DNA from: an uncultured Treponema sp.
GTDB taxonomy: Bacteria; Spirochaetota; Spirochaetia; Treponematales; Treponemataceae
Length of the DNA: 64,000 nt
Direction: 5' to 3'
Assembly (NCBI GenBank): GCA_946615905.1
Contig: CAMOIE010000006.1
Coordinates: 83,237 to 147,236 of the forward strand
The translations under genes were made by a program, and so were the position numbers. The stretch's first letter is position 1. Each line of letters starts with the position of its first letter. Below, piece by piece: positions 24,906 through 34,080 of this stretch. Below the pieces are notes generated by a model. The model did no database searches and had not been told where the DNA came from. It saw nothing but the letters and a program-made list of their open reading frames with translations.

Positions 24906-26591
24906 ATGAAAGCACACATGGACGCAAGCAAGTACAAGCCGATTGCAGACATCCCCCTGACAAACCGCAAGTGGCCGGCCGCGAAAATCACGAAAGCCCC
25001 GGTCTGGTGTTCGGTCGACCTCCGCGATGGAAATCAGGCCTTAATCGACCCGATGGGAATCGAGACAAAGCTGGCATTTTTTGACCTCCTTGTGAAAATC
25101 GGTTTTAAAGAGCTTGAAATCGGTTTTCCGTCAGCATCCGACACCGAGTATGAGTTCTGCCGCCGCTTGATTGAAGAAAATAGGATTCCTGAGGACGTTA
25201 CGATTCAGGTTCTCTGCCAGGCCCGCGAAAAGCTGGTCAAAAAGACAATGGAGGCAATCAAGGGGGCGCCCGGAGTAATCTTCCATATATACAACTCGAC
25301 TTCTCCGGCACAGAGAAAATACACTTTCGGAAAATCCAAGGAAGAAATCATAAAAATCGCGGTTGACGGCGTGAAATGCATCCAGGACTGCATGAAGGAC
25401 TTGAGCGAGGACGAGAGAAAGAAAATCCGCCTTGAGTATTCGCCAGAGAGCTTTTCAATGACCGAGATTGACTATGCGGTTGAGATTTGCGAGGCGGTGA
25501 AAAACCAGTGGGGCTGCTCGCCCGACAATAAAATTATCCTGAACCTGCCGACAACGGTTGAATGCGCGACTCCAAACGTCTACGCTGACCAGATTGAGTA
25601 TTTCGCAAGCCATATAACAAACCGGGACTCCGTGATTATCTCGACCCACTGCCACAATGACCGGGGAACGGGAGTCGCCTCCTGCGAGCTTGGTCTTATG
25701 GCCGGGGCTGACAGGGTTGAGGGCTGTCTTTTCGGAAACGGTGAGCGAACTGGAAACCTCGACATCGTTACCGTCGCATTGAACATGTTCAGCCAGGGAG
25801 TTGACCCGGAGCTTGACTTCCACAACCTGCCTGACCTTGCGGACGCATATATGGAATTCACCAAGATGGAGATTTTCCCCCGCACCCCTTACGCGGGAGG
25901 ACTGGCCTACACTGCCCTCTCAGGCGGACACCAGGACGCAATCGCCAAGGGATTTGCCGCCCGCTCCAAAATGGACAAAAACGCAGTCTGGGACGTTCCA
26001 TACCTGCTGATTGACCCCCACGACATAGGCCGCAAATACGAGGGAATCATCAGAATCAACTCACAGTCAGGAAAAGGCGGAGCTTCATTTATCCTTGAGC
26101 ACAACTACGGTTACGCGATTCCGAAGACCATGCAGCCTGCCATCGGGGATTTGGTCAAGGCAGCCTCAGACAAGGCCCAGCGAGAGCTTAAAACCGATGA
26201 GATTTTGGACCTGTTCAAATCTCAGTGGCTGGGCAAAAAATCACCGCTTGCAATCATCGATTTGGCGGAGACCCACTTGGAGGGAGGCTCCAAACCCAAC
26301 GAGAACGTCGCCTGCCGCGGCGTAATCAGCTGGAACGGGGAGAAGATTTCTATCGGAGGAAAGGGAAACGGTCCTTTGGATTCATTCTGCTCAGCCTTAA
26401 AGGCGACTCCGGCTCCCAAATTCTCAATCACAGCCTTCCACGAGCATTCCGTCGGTCAGGGAAACGACACGTCTGCCGTGGCATACGTCCAGATTGAAAA
26501 AGATGGCGGAGAGATGGTCTGGGGTGTAGGCCAGTCATCGAACGTTGGCAGGGCAGGTATTGACGCGGTTGTCTCCGCGCTGAACCAGTAA
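24906..26591 (+). CDS. leuA: 2-isopropylmalate synthase
   Basis: 561 residues, the longer LeuA type 2. WCSVDLRDGNQALIDPM opens the catalytic barrel, STHCHNDRGTG carries the metal ligands, and a C-terminal LeuA dimer/allosteric domain is present (GNGPLDSFCSALK). It condenses 2-oxoisovalerate with acetyl-CoA, the first committed step to leucine. The ATG has AAGGAG 10 bases upstream, in contrast to the leader ORF. Expression is probably set by the attenuator ahead of it. leuB/C/D are not in this window. Confidence 0.94.
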   Translation: MKAHMDASKYKPIADIPLTNRKWPAAKITKAPVWCSVDLRDGNQALIDPMGIETKLAFFDLLVKIGFKELEIGFPSASDTEYEFCRRLIEENRIPEDVTIQVLCQAREKLVKKTMEAIKGAPGVIFHIYNSTSPAQRKYTFGKSKEEIIKIAVDGVKCIQDCMKDLSEDERKKIRLEYSPESFSMTEIDYAVEICEAVKNQWGCSPDNKIILNLPTTVECATPNVYADQIEYFASHITNRDSVIISTHCHNDRGTGVASCELGLMAGADRVEGCLFGNGERTGNLDIVTVALNMFSQGVDPELDFHNLPDLADAYMEFTKMEIFPRTPYAGGLAYTALSGGHQDAIAKGFAARSKMDKNAVWDVPYLLIDPHDIGRKYEGIIRINSQSGKGGASFILEHNYGYAIPKTMQPAIGDLVKAASDKAQRELKTDEILDLFKSQWLGKKSPLAIIDLAETHLEGGSKPNENVACRGVISWNGEKISIGGKGNGPLDSFCSALKATPAPKFSITAFHEHSVGQGNDTSAVAYVQIEKDGGEMVWGVGQSSNVGRAGIDAVVSALNQ

Positions 26592-26604
26592 GTCTATTTA
26601 AGAT

Positions 26605-26648
26605 AAAAAAAACGGTGGTTTCGACAAGCTCAACCACCGTTTTTTTTT
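26605..26648. terminator. leuA terminator made from a REP-like hairpin
   Basis: ACGGTGGTT (26612-26620), loop TCGACAAGCTC, AACCACCGT (26632-26640), with A-run before and T-run after. The loop is the core found in other intergenic repeats of this window. Usable in both directions, toward the SPOR gene as well. Confidence 0.85.
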
Positions 26649-26658
26649 GTTTTTGCTT

Positions 26659-28206
26659 TTATTTTATTTTTCTTGTGAAGGCATCTTTGAATCCGAACGC
26701 TTTGAAACGCTCAAGGACTGTTCCGTACTCGTCTCCTGAAAGGGGGCCGACCATAACCTGCTTTGCGGAGCCGGACTTGTTTGGAACGACTGCCATCGGA
26801 TATTTTTCCGCATAGCGGCTTAAAACCTGGGAGATATTCTCATCGTCCTTAAGGCTTGCAATCTGCACATAATAGGAGGATCTTTTAAGGTCATCGAGAG
26901 AGGCGACCGTAAAATCCTCGACCTTGAAAGAGCCGCTTGAAGGCAGGGCGACGATTTCCTTTGCTGGGGCTGCCGTTGTTACGACAGGAGCTTCCACGAC
27001 AGTTTTTGCGGCGACAACCTCTTCCTCAACTACGGGAGAGTCTTCCGCAGGAGGATTTGGCTGGGCGGGTATCAAAGAAATAGCCTGATAGCCATCTGAT
27101 GAAGCTGGCTCCTCTTCTGCAATGGCAGGAGTTTCCTCAACAAAGGCCTCGTGTTCCTCCGTCACCTCAGCGGGAATTTCTGCGACAAAGGAGTCAGACT
27201 CAGCTTCTGCCGGAGTTTTTGCAAGGGGGACCAAGTTTTCCGTAGATGGAATCTCTACAATTTTTTCCTCAGAAGATTCCTCTGCAAACGGGGCTTGGGT
27301 AACTTCGATTTCAGACTCCTCAGCGGCGGGGAATTCCTCAGCGGAACTTTCAGCAATTGCAGGACTTTCTTCTACCAAAGGCTCGGCAGGCCCTGGAGCT
27401 TCGATGGCAACTTCTTCGCCTGGCTGGGGAATTTCAACGATTTTTTCGAGGACTGGCTCTTCTTCCAGACTTTCATCAATGGGAGCCTTTGCAAGAGCCT
27501 CTGTATTTTCCTCAGCGGGAATATTCATAAGGGCTTGCTCTACCTCTGGTTCTTTTTTATCATTTTCGGTTGAGACAACTGATGATGCGACAGCGAGTCC
27601 AACAGGTTCAGGCTCTGTTTCCGCAGCGGCAAGCGCCCCCTCATCAATTGAAAAATCTTCCGCCGGATTTTGACTAGGTGCGTCAATGGCAACCTCTTCA
27701 GCAGGATTTTCCGCAAGAGCGGCTCTTTCTTCTACAGGAGCTTCCTCGGCAGGGCTTTCCACTGGGGCAGGCTCAGCTTTTGCTAATGAAGACTCTGAAG
27801 GAATGGCGGAAATATCAGAAATCTCGTCCTGTTCCCCGCCCTCAGCGACAATCGCAGTTCCAGAAACTGACTCGTCAAGAGAACCTGTACGCTTTGTGAT
27901 TTTTACCTGGGCATTTGTGTCTTTTGTGATGTCAAGCTGGTCAGCGGCTTCAGGCGAAAGGAGAATTGCAACACCTTCGCTTGCATCAATGGAGCCAAGA
28001 ACTAAAACAGAAACTGTCGTACCTGTCGCAGGATTAGTAACAGCAACTGAATCACCTGGCAAATATCCAACAGTTCTGGCAAAAAGCCCCTTGGGCATAT
28101 CACCCGTTTCGGCAACCAAGGCTCTTCCGTCCAGAGAAGGACGTGCAGCTGCAAAGACTGTGGCAGCTGTCACAAGAGTCGCAAAAAAAACGAAAAATTT
28201 CTTCAT
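26659..28206 (-). CDS. Secreted SPOR-domain protein with long acidic linker
   Basis: 515 residues from the ATG at 28206, chosen because GGGGGA precedes it and a signal peptide follows (FFVFFATLVTAATVFAA). Residues ~20-120 resemble a double-psi barrel (RlpA-like) segment with GYLPGDSVAVTNPATG. Residues ~125-425 are low-complexity, rich in Glu, Ala, Pro with recurring PAEE-type units. The last ~75 residues form a SPOR domain (SSYYVQIASLKD...), which binds peptidoglycan at division sites. A role at the septum or periplasm is inferred. It forms an operon with the small secreted protein 21 bases upstream. Confidence 0.8.
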   Translation of the reverse strand: MKKFFVFFATLVTAATVFAAARPSLDGRALVAETGDMPKGLFARTVGYLPGDSVAVTNPATGTTVSVLVLGSIDASEGVAILLSPEAADQLDITKDTNAQVKITKRTGSLDESVSGTAIVAEGGEQDEISDISAIPSESSLAKAEPAPVESPAEEAPVEERAALAENPAEEVAIDAPSQNPAEDFSIDEGALAAAETEPEPVGLAVASSVVSTENDKKEPEVEQALMNIPAEENTEALAKAPIDESLEEEPVLEKIVEIPQPGEEVAIEAPGPAEPLVEESPAIAESSAEEFPAAEESEIEVTQAPFAEESSEEKIVEIPSTENLVPLAKTPAEAESDSFVAEIPAEVTEEHEAFVEETPAIAEEEPASSDGYQAISLIPAQPNPPAEDSPVVEEEVVAAKTVVEAPVVTTAAPAKEIVALPSSGSFKVEDFTVASLDDLKRSSYYVQIASLKDDENISQVLSRYAEKYPMAVVPNKSGSAKQVMVGPLSGDEYGTVLERFKAFGFKDAFTRKIK

Positions 28207-28227
28207 ATATTCCCCCAACCGCATATT

Positions 28228-28743
28228 TTACTTTTGTTTTTTTAATCCGGCATTCAACTGACTGGCAACAAGACTTGCGAATTCAGAAATGCCACTCTCG
28301 TTATTGTTATTTTGGTCAACCTTTGGCGGTTTTCCGGAACCGGAAGAAATCTCCTTCCCAGAAGCCACCGAATAGTTAGTCCAAGACACCTTTTTGATAT
28401 TTGAAAGAAGCAAGGCCTCAGGGTTCGTAAGGTCTTCCGCTTCGTTAAAATCAACTTGGACCCGGCAAAGGATGTCCATTCCCCCGTCAGAATTTTCCTG
28501 CAAGGACCGGTGCAACTCATCGGCGTCTTTTTTATCTGAAGAGCTGATGTAAACCGGAGAATTTGTGACTATATGACCGTTTTCAAAAAAGAAATCGATT
28601 ATTGACTGCTCAAAAAGATAAGAGGCCGCGCAGACTTTTTCTGGCTGAGCCGGATTATTTTGGATTATCTGGATTGCGATAGAGCCTGCGAAGACCCCGT
28701 GGATGGCAAAAAAAGAAGCCAAAAGGCAGATGATTTTTTTCAT
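28228..28743 (-). CDS. Small secreted protein of unknown function
   Basis: 171 residues with a signal peptide (KIICLLASFFAIHGVFAG). No family recognised. The mature protein mixes short helices and strands (YLFEQSIIDFFFENGHIV, CRVQVDFNEAEDL) and ends with a basic helix. It is the first gene of a two-gene unit with the SPOR protein, so a cell-envelope role is likely by context only. Confidence 0.65.
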   Translation of the reverse strand: MKKIICLLASFFAIHGVFAGSIAIQIIQNNPAQPEKVCAASYLFEQSIIDFFFENGHIVTNSPVYISSSDKKDADELHRSLQENSDGGMDILCRVQVDFNEAEDLTNPEALLLSNIKKVSWTNYSVASGKEISSGSGKPPKVDQNNNNESGISEFASLVASQLNAGLKKQK

Positions 28744-28847
28744 TATCCCGCTCCCGAAAAAAATTAGGAAAACCGAATTTTACGGTCTCTCTTTTTATTT
28801 ATCGGATTTTGAGCGGAATAATTTAGAAATTTAATGCTGTCAAAAAA

Positions 28848-30470
28848 TTACTTTTTAAAAGCCCCTTTATATGAACAACGGATTGCAATCGCATGGAAAG
28901 AGAGTCCTTTCACATTCTTTTTGACAAGGTAGCTGTCAGACTGCTGAAAAAGAGGGATTACAGCCGCTTCCTGCATGATAAATTTTTCAGCAGTTTTGAG
29001 GGCAACCCACCTCTCTGAAGGCATTCTGGCATAATCCCCAGAGGTACATGCTTTTATTATCGAGTCATAGGCGACATCCGACCAACGGCCGTAATTGTTT
29101 GGATTGTTCGTCTCCCACAGGCCTAGATAAGTCATCGGGTCGGCATAGTCAGGTCCCCAGCGGGTGATTCCCATCTGGTAGAGACCAGCATCCAAAAGGG
29201 TGTTGCGATTTTTCTTCGTTTCTACATGAATTTTAATCTTGAGTCCTTTTAGATTTTCTTCAAGCTGCCTTTTTATAGTTTCTGCAATTTTCTGCTGGAG
29301 GGGGGCTTCTTCAACCAAAAGCTCAAGTTCAAATTCATTTTTTCCCAACTCTTTCTTGGCCAAATCAAAAAATTCCAGTCCTCTGGCGGGCTTGTAGCTA
29401 CAATATTCATGGAATTCAGTCTTGCGAAGAGAAAAATCCTTGCCCTTTTCATTAAAAACGACTTGTGACGGAACAAGAGAATAACAGGCCAAAGAACCGT
29501 CCTTTAGAATATCCTCAACGATTTTTTGCCGGTTGATTGCAAAAGTTATAGCCCGGCGAAAATTTCTATTTTGCAACTCTGGAACATTTTTTATCATCAG
29601 GCTGATGTAGCAGAGTTTGCCAGCCCCGAAAGACAAGAATTCATCCTCACTTTTGAGGGCAGCAACCTGAACACCGGAAAGCTTTATCACGTCAAGCTCG
29701 TCATTACAATAGGAAAGATGGGCTTTTTCAGGATCCGTGTAGACTTTATAATTCAGCCCATCCAATTTGATTTTTTCCGCATCGTAATAATATGGATTCT
29801 TTCTAAGCGAATATGACAAAGAGCCGGGCTTAAATTCCGTAATTTGAAAAGCCCCGTTTGAAAGAACAGAATCCGCACTTGTGGCATAAGAGTCTCCGCA
29901 TTTTTTTGCAAAAGTCCTGTTGACCGGATAAAAAATCGGGAAGTACAAAAGGTCGTCAAAAAAAGCGACTGGGACTTCAAGGGTGACTTCAAGCGTTTTT
30001 TCGCCAAGGGCACGGACTCCAAGCTCTTCGACAGGAAGGAGACCTGAAACTATCTTCGAGGCGTTTTTAATCTGGCCGATGTCGCTGAGCATAAAGGCAT
30101 AGACGGAAGCGGTCTTTGGGTCGATAGCCCGCTGCCAGCCGTAAACAAAATCGTCAGCGGTCACCGGGTCGCCATTAGACCAGTTGGCATCGTCCCTAAG
30201 TTCAAAAGTATAGACAAGACCATCCTTGCTGACCTTCTCATTTTTGCAGATTGCGTTTACCGTTGCCCCATCATCATCCATCTGCTTCAATCCGTCAGTA
30301 AAATTCGCAATAAATTCAAAAGTCGTGATGTCTATTGTCTGGGTCGGATCCAGGGTCATGACTTCGGACTCAATCATGACATTCAAAATTCCACCAGGCT
30401 TTTTGGAATCAGTGCAGGCTGTAAAAAAAATCAGAAGAATTGACAAGAAAACGACAAGGAACCTATTCAT
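28848..30470 (-). CDS. Oligopeptide-binding lipoprotein (OppA/SBP family 5)
   Basis: 540 residues. Lipoprotein signal with lipobox-like FFTAC; then the family-5 solute-binding pattern: GGILNVMIESEVMTLDP, YTFELRDDANWSNGDPVTADDFVYGWQRAIDP, and FRRAITFAINRQKIV. It should capture peptides outside the inner membrane for an ABC importer, but no permease or ATPase genes adjoin it. GAGG precedes the ATG. Confidence 0.9.
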   Translation of the reverse strand: MNRFLVVFLSILLIFFTACTDSKKPGGILNVMIESEVMTLDPTQTIDITTFEFIANFTDGLKQMDDDGATVNAICKNEKVSKDGLVYTFELRDDANWSNGDPVTADDFVYGWQRAIDPKTASVYAFMLSDIGQIKNASKIVSGLLPVEELGVRALGEKTLEVTLEVPVAFFDDLLYFPIFYPVNRTFAKKCGDSYATSADSVLSNGAFQITEFKPGSLSYSLRKNPYYYDAEKIKLDGLNYKVYTDPEKAHLSYCNDELDVIKLSGVQVAALKSEDEFLSFGAGKLCYISLMIKNVPELQNRNFRRAITFAINRQKIVEDILKDGSLACYSLVPSQVVFNEKGKDFSLRKTEFHEYCSYKPARGLEFFDLAKKELGKNEFELELLVEEAPLQQKIAETIKRQLEENLKGLKIKIHVETKKNRNTLLDAGLYQMGITRWGPDYADPMTYLGLWETNNPNNYGRWSDVAYDSIIKACTSGDYARMPSERWVALKTAEKFIMQEAAVIPLFQQSDSYLVKKNVKGLSFHAIAIRCSYKGAFKK

Positions 30471-30527
30471 TTTTGCCTCGCAAAAAAAATCATATTTTAT
30501 TTTGATTTTAATATGAAAAAATCTGAC

Positions 30528-30566
30528 TGCAAATGAAAAAAAAATCCCCGGCCAGTTGACCGAGGA
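30528..30566 (-). terminator. rpsD terminator
   Basis: Reverse strand TCCTCGG (30560-30566), 8-base loop, CCGGGGA (30545-30551), followed by a T-run (A-run on the plus strand). Confidence 0.8.
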
Positions 30567-30583
30567 CTTTCCAAAATTACAGA

Positions 30584-31177
30584 CTATTTAGAGTAGTACT
30601 CAACGACCATGTTGTCGTTAATCTGTACAGGGATTTCTGAGCGTTCGGGCAAGCGTGAGAGTTTGCCAGAGAAGTTAGCCTCATCGCGCTCGATGTAGTC
30701 CAACTTGAGTTTTGAGTCAGAAAGCCAGTTGTTCTTAATCTGCTCGTTTTTGCGAGATTTCTCAACCAAAGAAATTGTCTGTCCGACTTTCACGGCGAAT
30801 GACGGAATGTTTACCTTTTTGCCGTCAACTTCGATGTGGCGGTGGCTTACCAGCTGGCGAGCCATGCGGATTGAATTTGCGAATCCGAGGCGGTATACCA
30901 TGTTGTCCAAGCGGGTCTCAAGCAACTGAAGAAGAACTTCACCTGTTTTGCCCTCTTTTTTAGAGGCGCTCTCAAAGTAGCGGCGAAGCTGCTTTTCCAT
31001 AATTCCGTAGTAAGCGCGAACCTTCTGTTTTTCGATAAGGTGCTGACCGTAGTCAGAAAGTTTCTTTGTTCTTTTGAACGCGGGTGCGCCAGCGCGATCC
31101 ATAGCTTTGGGATCACCGCAAACGTTGACACCGAGTCTCCTGCATACTCTAAAGCGGGGGCTTCTGTTTGTAGCCAT
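30584..31177 (-). CDS. rpsD: 30S ribosomal protein S4
   Basis: 197 residues. Complete S4: N-terminal [15 protein letters not shown] with two cysteines, the KQKVRAYYG helix, and the S4 RNA-binding domain ([35 protein letters not shown] segment in its conserved position). It nucleates 30S assembly. AGGAG precedes the ATG. It is monocistronic here, away from the alpha operon. Confidence 0.97.
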   Translation of the reverse strand: MATNRSPRFRVCRRLGVNVCGDPKAMDRAGAPAFKRTKKLSDYGQHLIEKQKVRAYYGIMEKQLRRYFESASKKEGKTGEVLLQLLETRLDNMVYRLGFANSIRMARQLVSHRHIEVDGKKVNIPSFAVKVGQTISLVEKSRKNEQIKNNWLSDSKLKLDYIERDEANFSGKLSRLPERSEIPVQINDNMVVEYYSK

Positions 31178-31211
31178 TTTTTGCTCCTAGAAATAATTTT
31201 TTGTGTAAGGG

Positions 31212-31240
31212 AATATATCATTTTGCGTGATTCGTTTCAA
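31212..31240 (-). promoter_or_regulatory. Promoter of rpsD
   Basis: Reverse strand TTGAAA (31235-31240), 17 bases, TATATT (31212-31217). This leaves a ~30-base leader with a normal Shine-Dalgarno, unlike the leaderless genes in this window. A TATAAT (about 31267-31272) on the other strand may serve the next gene. Confidence 0.65.
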
Positions 31241-31301
31241 GTCTTTTCTTTTAGCTTTCATGATGTTATAATTTTACGGATAAAAAAGGGGATAATTGAA
31301 A

Positions 31302-32837
31302 ATGATGCAAAGGGCAGAGTCACGTCTTTACATCATCGGTGCCGGTTTCGCCGGTCAGATGATTGCGGAGGACTTGAAGCGCAAAAAGATTTTCGGAACA
31401 GTCGCGGCATTTTTAGACGATGACAAAAAGCTGATCGGCACGGAAATCGATGGCGTTCCTGTGTTGGGACCGATTGAGGCGGCGGCAAAACTCATCCGCT
31501 GCGATGCGACAGACGAGGCCATAATAGCGATTCCGTCAGCCTCCCCGCAAAAAATCCGTGAAATCTATTCTATATTGAAGTCAACAGGTTTCCTCCATAT
31601 AAGGATTCTTCCGTCTGTAAGCCAGATTGTCGAGGGAAAGGCTCATTTTGTCCAAACCCGCGAAATCGACCCCTTAGACATCCTTGGCCGCGCCCCTGTG
31701 ATTATTCAGCTGACAGAAAGCCTGAAATATCTTCGCGGAAAGAGGGTTTTGATTACCGGCGCGGGAGGCTCCATTGGAAGCGAGCTTGCCCGCCAGCTGC
31801 TTTCAGGCGGGGCTGAGAGGCTCTACCTTTTCGGCCATGGGGAAAACTCAATAGTAAGCATTTACCGGGAGCTGAACGTCCTGCAAAACGAGGGAGTCGG
31901 CGAAAAGGCTTCCGTTGTTCCGATTATCGGGGACATGAAGGACCGGGCCTATATGGACTATATCATAAGGCAGACAAGGGCTGACGTGATTTTCCACTGC
32001 GCGGCCTACAAGCACGTTCCAATGATGGAAGAAAATCCTGTGGCGGCGATTGAGAACAACGTCTTCGGCACAAAAAATCTTTTGGACGCATGTCTCAAGC
32101 ACGGAGTCCAGCGTTTTGTGCTGATTTCCACGGACAAGGCAGTAAATCCTGTCTCGGTCTACGGGGCAAGCAAAATGCTCTCTGAAAAACTTGTCTTGCA
32201 GGCGGCGAAAAAAGCCTCAGCCGGGCAGGACTTTATGTTCGTCAGGTTCGGGAACGTCCTAGGCTCCAGAGGCTCCATTCTGCCGATTTTCATGAACCAG
32301 ATTAAAAACGGCGGTCCTGTCACGGTGACTGACCCGAAAATGGAGAGATTTTTCATGACAATTCCCGAGGCCTGCTCACTGGTCTTGAAGACTGGCGGAG
32401 TCGGCGAGAACGGACGCTCATACCTTTTGGACATGGGAGAGCCGGTGAAAATCATCGATTTGGCTGAGCAGATTATAAAATTCTCAGGTCTGGAGCCAGG
32501 AAAGGACATACAGATTAAGATAATCGGTCCGCGAGAAGGTGAGCGGCTTGTGGAGCCGTTATGGCTTGAGGAGGAAAATCCCCAGCCGACGAAATATGAG
32601 AAAATCATGCAGCTCAAAAATCTTGAGATGGACGATGAGATTTTGGACGACCTGCTTGAAAAACTCTCTCCGGTCTGCCTGCCACCGAAAAACGATGAGG
32701 ACGCTGACCTCTACCGCGACAAAAAGGAGCTTATCTCGCTTTTACGAGACGCAGTTCCCTCTCTCGATGCCTTTTACGAGGAGACAAAGGACGTGAGAAT
32801 CGACCGCGAGACAAACCTTACGAAAGTCACCCTGTAA
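31302..32837 (+). CDS. Nucleotide-sugar 4,6-dehydratase (CapD/PglF/FlaA1 family)
   Basis: 511 residues from the ATG at 31302 (AAGGGG upstream). Residues ~1-120 are a CoA-binding-like Rossmann domain (LYIIGAGFAGQMIAEDL) but the membrane helices of full-length PglF/CapD are missing. The SDR domain has ITGAGGSIGSELARQ, STDKAVNPVSVYGASK and FGNVLGSRGS. Likely substrate is UDP-GlcNAc, giving a 4-keto-6-deoxy sugar that the adjacent aminotransferase would aminate. Such sugars go into surface glycans or flagellin modification. Confidence 0.87.
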   Translation: MMQRAESRLYIIGAGFAGQMIAEDLKRKKIFGTVAAFLDDDKKLIGTEIDGVPVLGPIEAAAKLIRCDATDEAIIAIPSASPQKIREIYSILKSTGFLHIRILPSVSQIVEGKAHFVQTREIDPLDILGRAPVIIQLTESLKYLRGKRVLITGAGGSIGSELARQLLSGGAERLYLFGHGENSIVSIYRELNVLQNEGVGEKASVVPIIGDMKDRAYMDYIIRQTRADVIFHCAAYKHVPMMEENPVAAIENNVFGTKNLLDACLKHGVQRFVLISTDKAVNPVSVYGASKMLSEKLVLQAAKKASAGQDFMFVRFGNVLGSRGSILPIFMNQIKNGGPVTVTDPKMERFFMTIPEACSLVLKTGGVGENGRSYLLDMGEPVKIIDLAEQIIKFSGLEPGKDIQIKIIGPREGERLVEPLWLEEENPQPTKYEKIMQLKNLEMDDEILDDLLEKLSPVCLPPKNDEDADLYRDKKELISLLRDAVPSLDAFYEETKDVRIDRETNLTKVTL

Positions 32838-32868
32838 AAGTAAAAAGACAAAAAAGAAGGAAAAAACA

Positions 32869-34080
32869 ATGGCAGAAAATAAAGAGGAAAAATCAGAAAA
32901 TAAAATTCTAGTTCCATTTTTCAAACCCCAGATTGGCGAGGAAGAAAAAAAGGCCGTCATGGAAGTCATGTCATCGGGCTGGCTTACGACCGGCAAAGTG
33001 ACCAAGGCTTTTGAGGATGAATTCGCAGCCTTCACCGGTGCAAGATTCGCGCTTGCCGTGAACTCAAACACTTCCGGCATGATTTTGGCGATGGAAGCCT
33101 GCGGGGTCAAGGCGGGAAAGGCCGTAATCACGACCCCATACACATTCGTCTCCACCGCAGCCTGCGCCCGACATTTGGGGGCTGACGTTTATTTTGCCGA
33201 CATCGAAAAGGATTCATACTCAATCGACCCGGATAAAATCGAGGAAATCCTTAAAAATAACTCGGAAAAAATCGCGGCGATTGTCCCGGTCCATATAGCA
33301 GGAAACGTCTGCGATATGGAGAAAATCTGCGCCCTTGCAAAAAAATATTCGACTCCGAATCACAAAATCTACGTGATTGAGGATGCGGCCCACTCTTTTC
33401 CGGCAAGGACGAAATCAGGAATGGCGGGAACCTTGGGGGATGCGGGAGTCTTCTCTTTTTATGCGACCAAAACGATTACGACCGGAGAAGGCGGCATGGT
33501 CACAACAGGCGATGAGTCTCTTGCCAAACGGATGGGCGTAATGCGCCTGCACGGAATGAACAGGTCAGCCTGGGACCGCTACACTTCCCCGAAGGCCTCA
33601 TGGGAATACGACATAATCGACTGCGGTTTCAAGTGCAACCTGCCGGACGTATTGAGCGCAATCGGCCGGCAGCAGCTGAAAAAGGCGGACGGATTTTTAA
33701 AAAGCCGGACAAAAACAGCACAGCGGTATAACGAGGCATTCAAGGACTGCGACTTTCTGACTCTTCCGCCAAATCAGGATGGAAACGCATGGCACCTTTA
33801 CTTGATCCGAATAAATCCTGAAAAACTCGACTGCTCACGCGATGAGTTCGCGAAGGAACTGCAGAATCGTGGACTTGGAATCTCCATGCATTTTATCGCG
33901 CTATTTAAATTCTCCTACTGGAAAAAACTCTATCCAGACTTCACGGCAGAGAATTACCCCAACGCAGCCGACCACACAGAGAGAACAATCACCCTCCCCT
34001 TCTATCCAGGAATGACAAGAGATGAAGAGGAGACCGTAATCAGAATCGTCAAGGAATGCGGAGCCGCCCACCATGTCTGA
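32869..34080 (+). CDS. DegT/DnrJ/EryC1/StrS sugar aminotransferase
   Basis: 403 residues. PLP fold with VNSNTSGMILAM, VIEDAAHSFPA, and the Schiff-base lysine in FYATKTITTGEGGM. It resembles PglE/PseC enzymes that aminate UDP-4-keto-6-deoxy-GlcNAc made by the neighbour upstream. Gap to that gene is 31 bases. Its TGA overlaps the start of the molybdenum-hydroxylase-like gene by 8 bases, an unexpected functional pairing. Confidence 0.88.
   Translation: MAENKEEKSENKILVPFFKPQIGEEEKKAVMEVMSSGWLTTGKVTKAFEDEFAAFTGARFALAVNSNTSGMILAMEACGVKAGKAVITTPYTFVSTAACARHLGADVYFADIEKDSYSIDPDKIEEILKNNSEKIAAIVPVHIAGNVCDMEKICALAKKYSTPNHKIYVIEDAAHSFPARTKSGMAGTLGDAGVFSFYATKTITTGEGGMVTTGDESLAKRMGVMRLHGMNRSAWDRYTSPKASWEYDIIDCGFKCNLPDVLSAIGRQQLKKADGFLKSRTKTAQRYNEAFKDCDFLTLPPNQDGNAWHLYLIRINPEKLDCSRDEFAKELQNRGLGISMHFIALFKFSYWKKLYPDFTAENYPNAADHTERTITLPFYPGMTRDEEETVIRIVKECGAAHHV

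Noticed and set aside
24758..24906. T-box riboswitch for leuA
   Set aside because: No conserved T-box sequence (AGGGTGGNACCGCG-like) is present; a leader ORF fits better.
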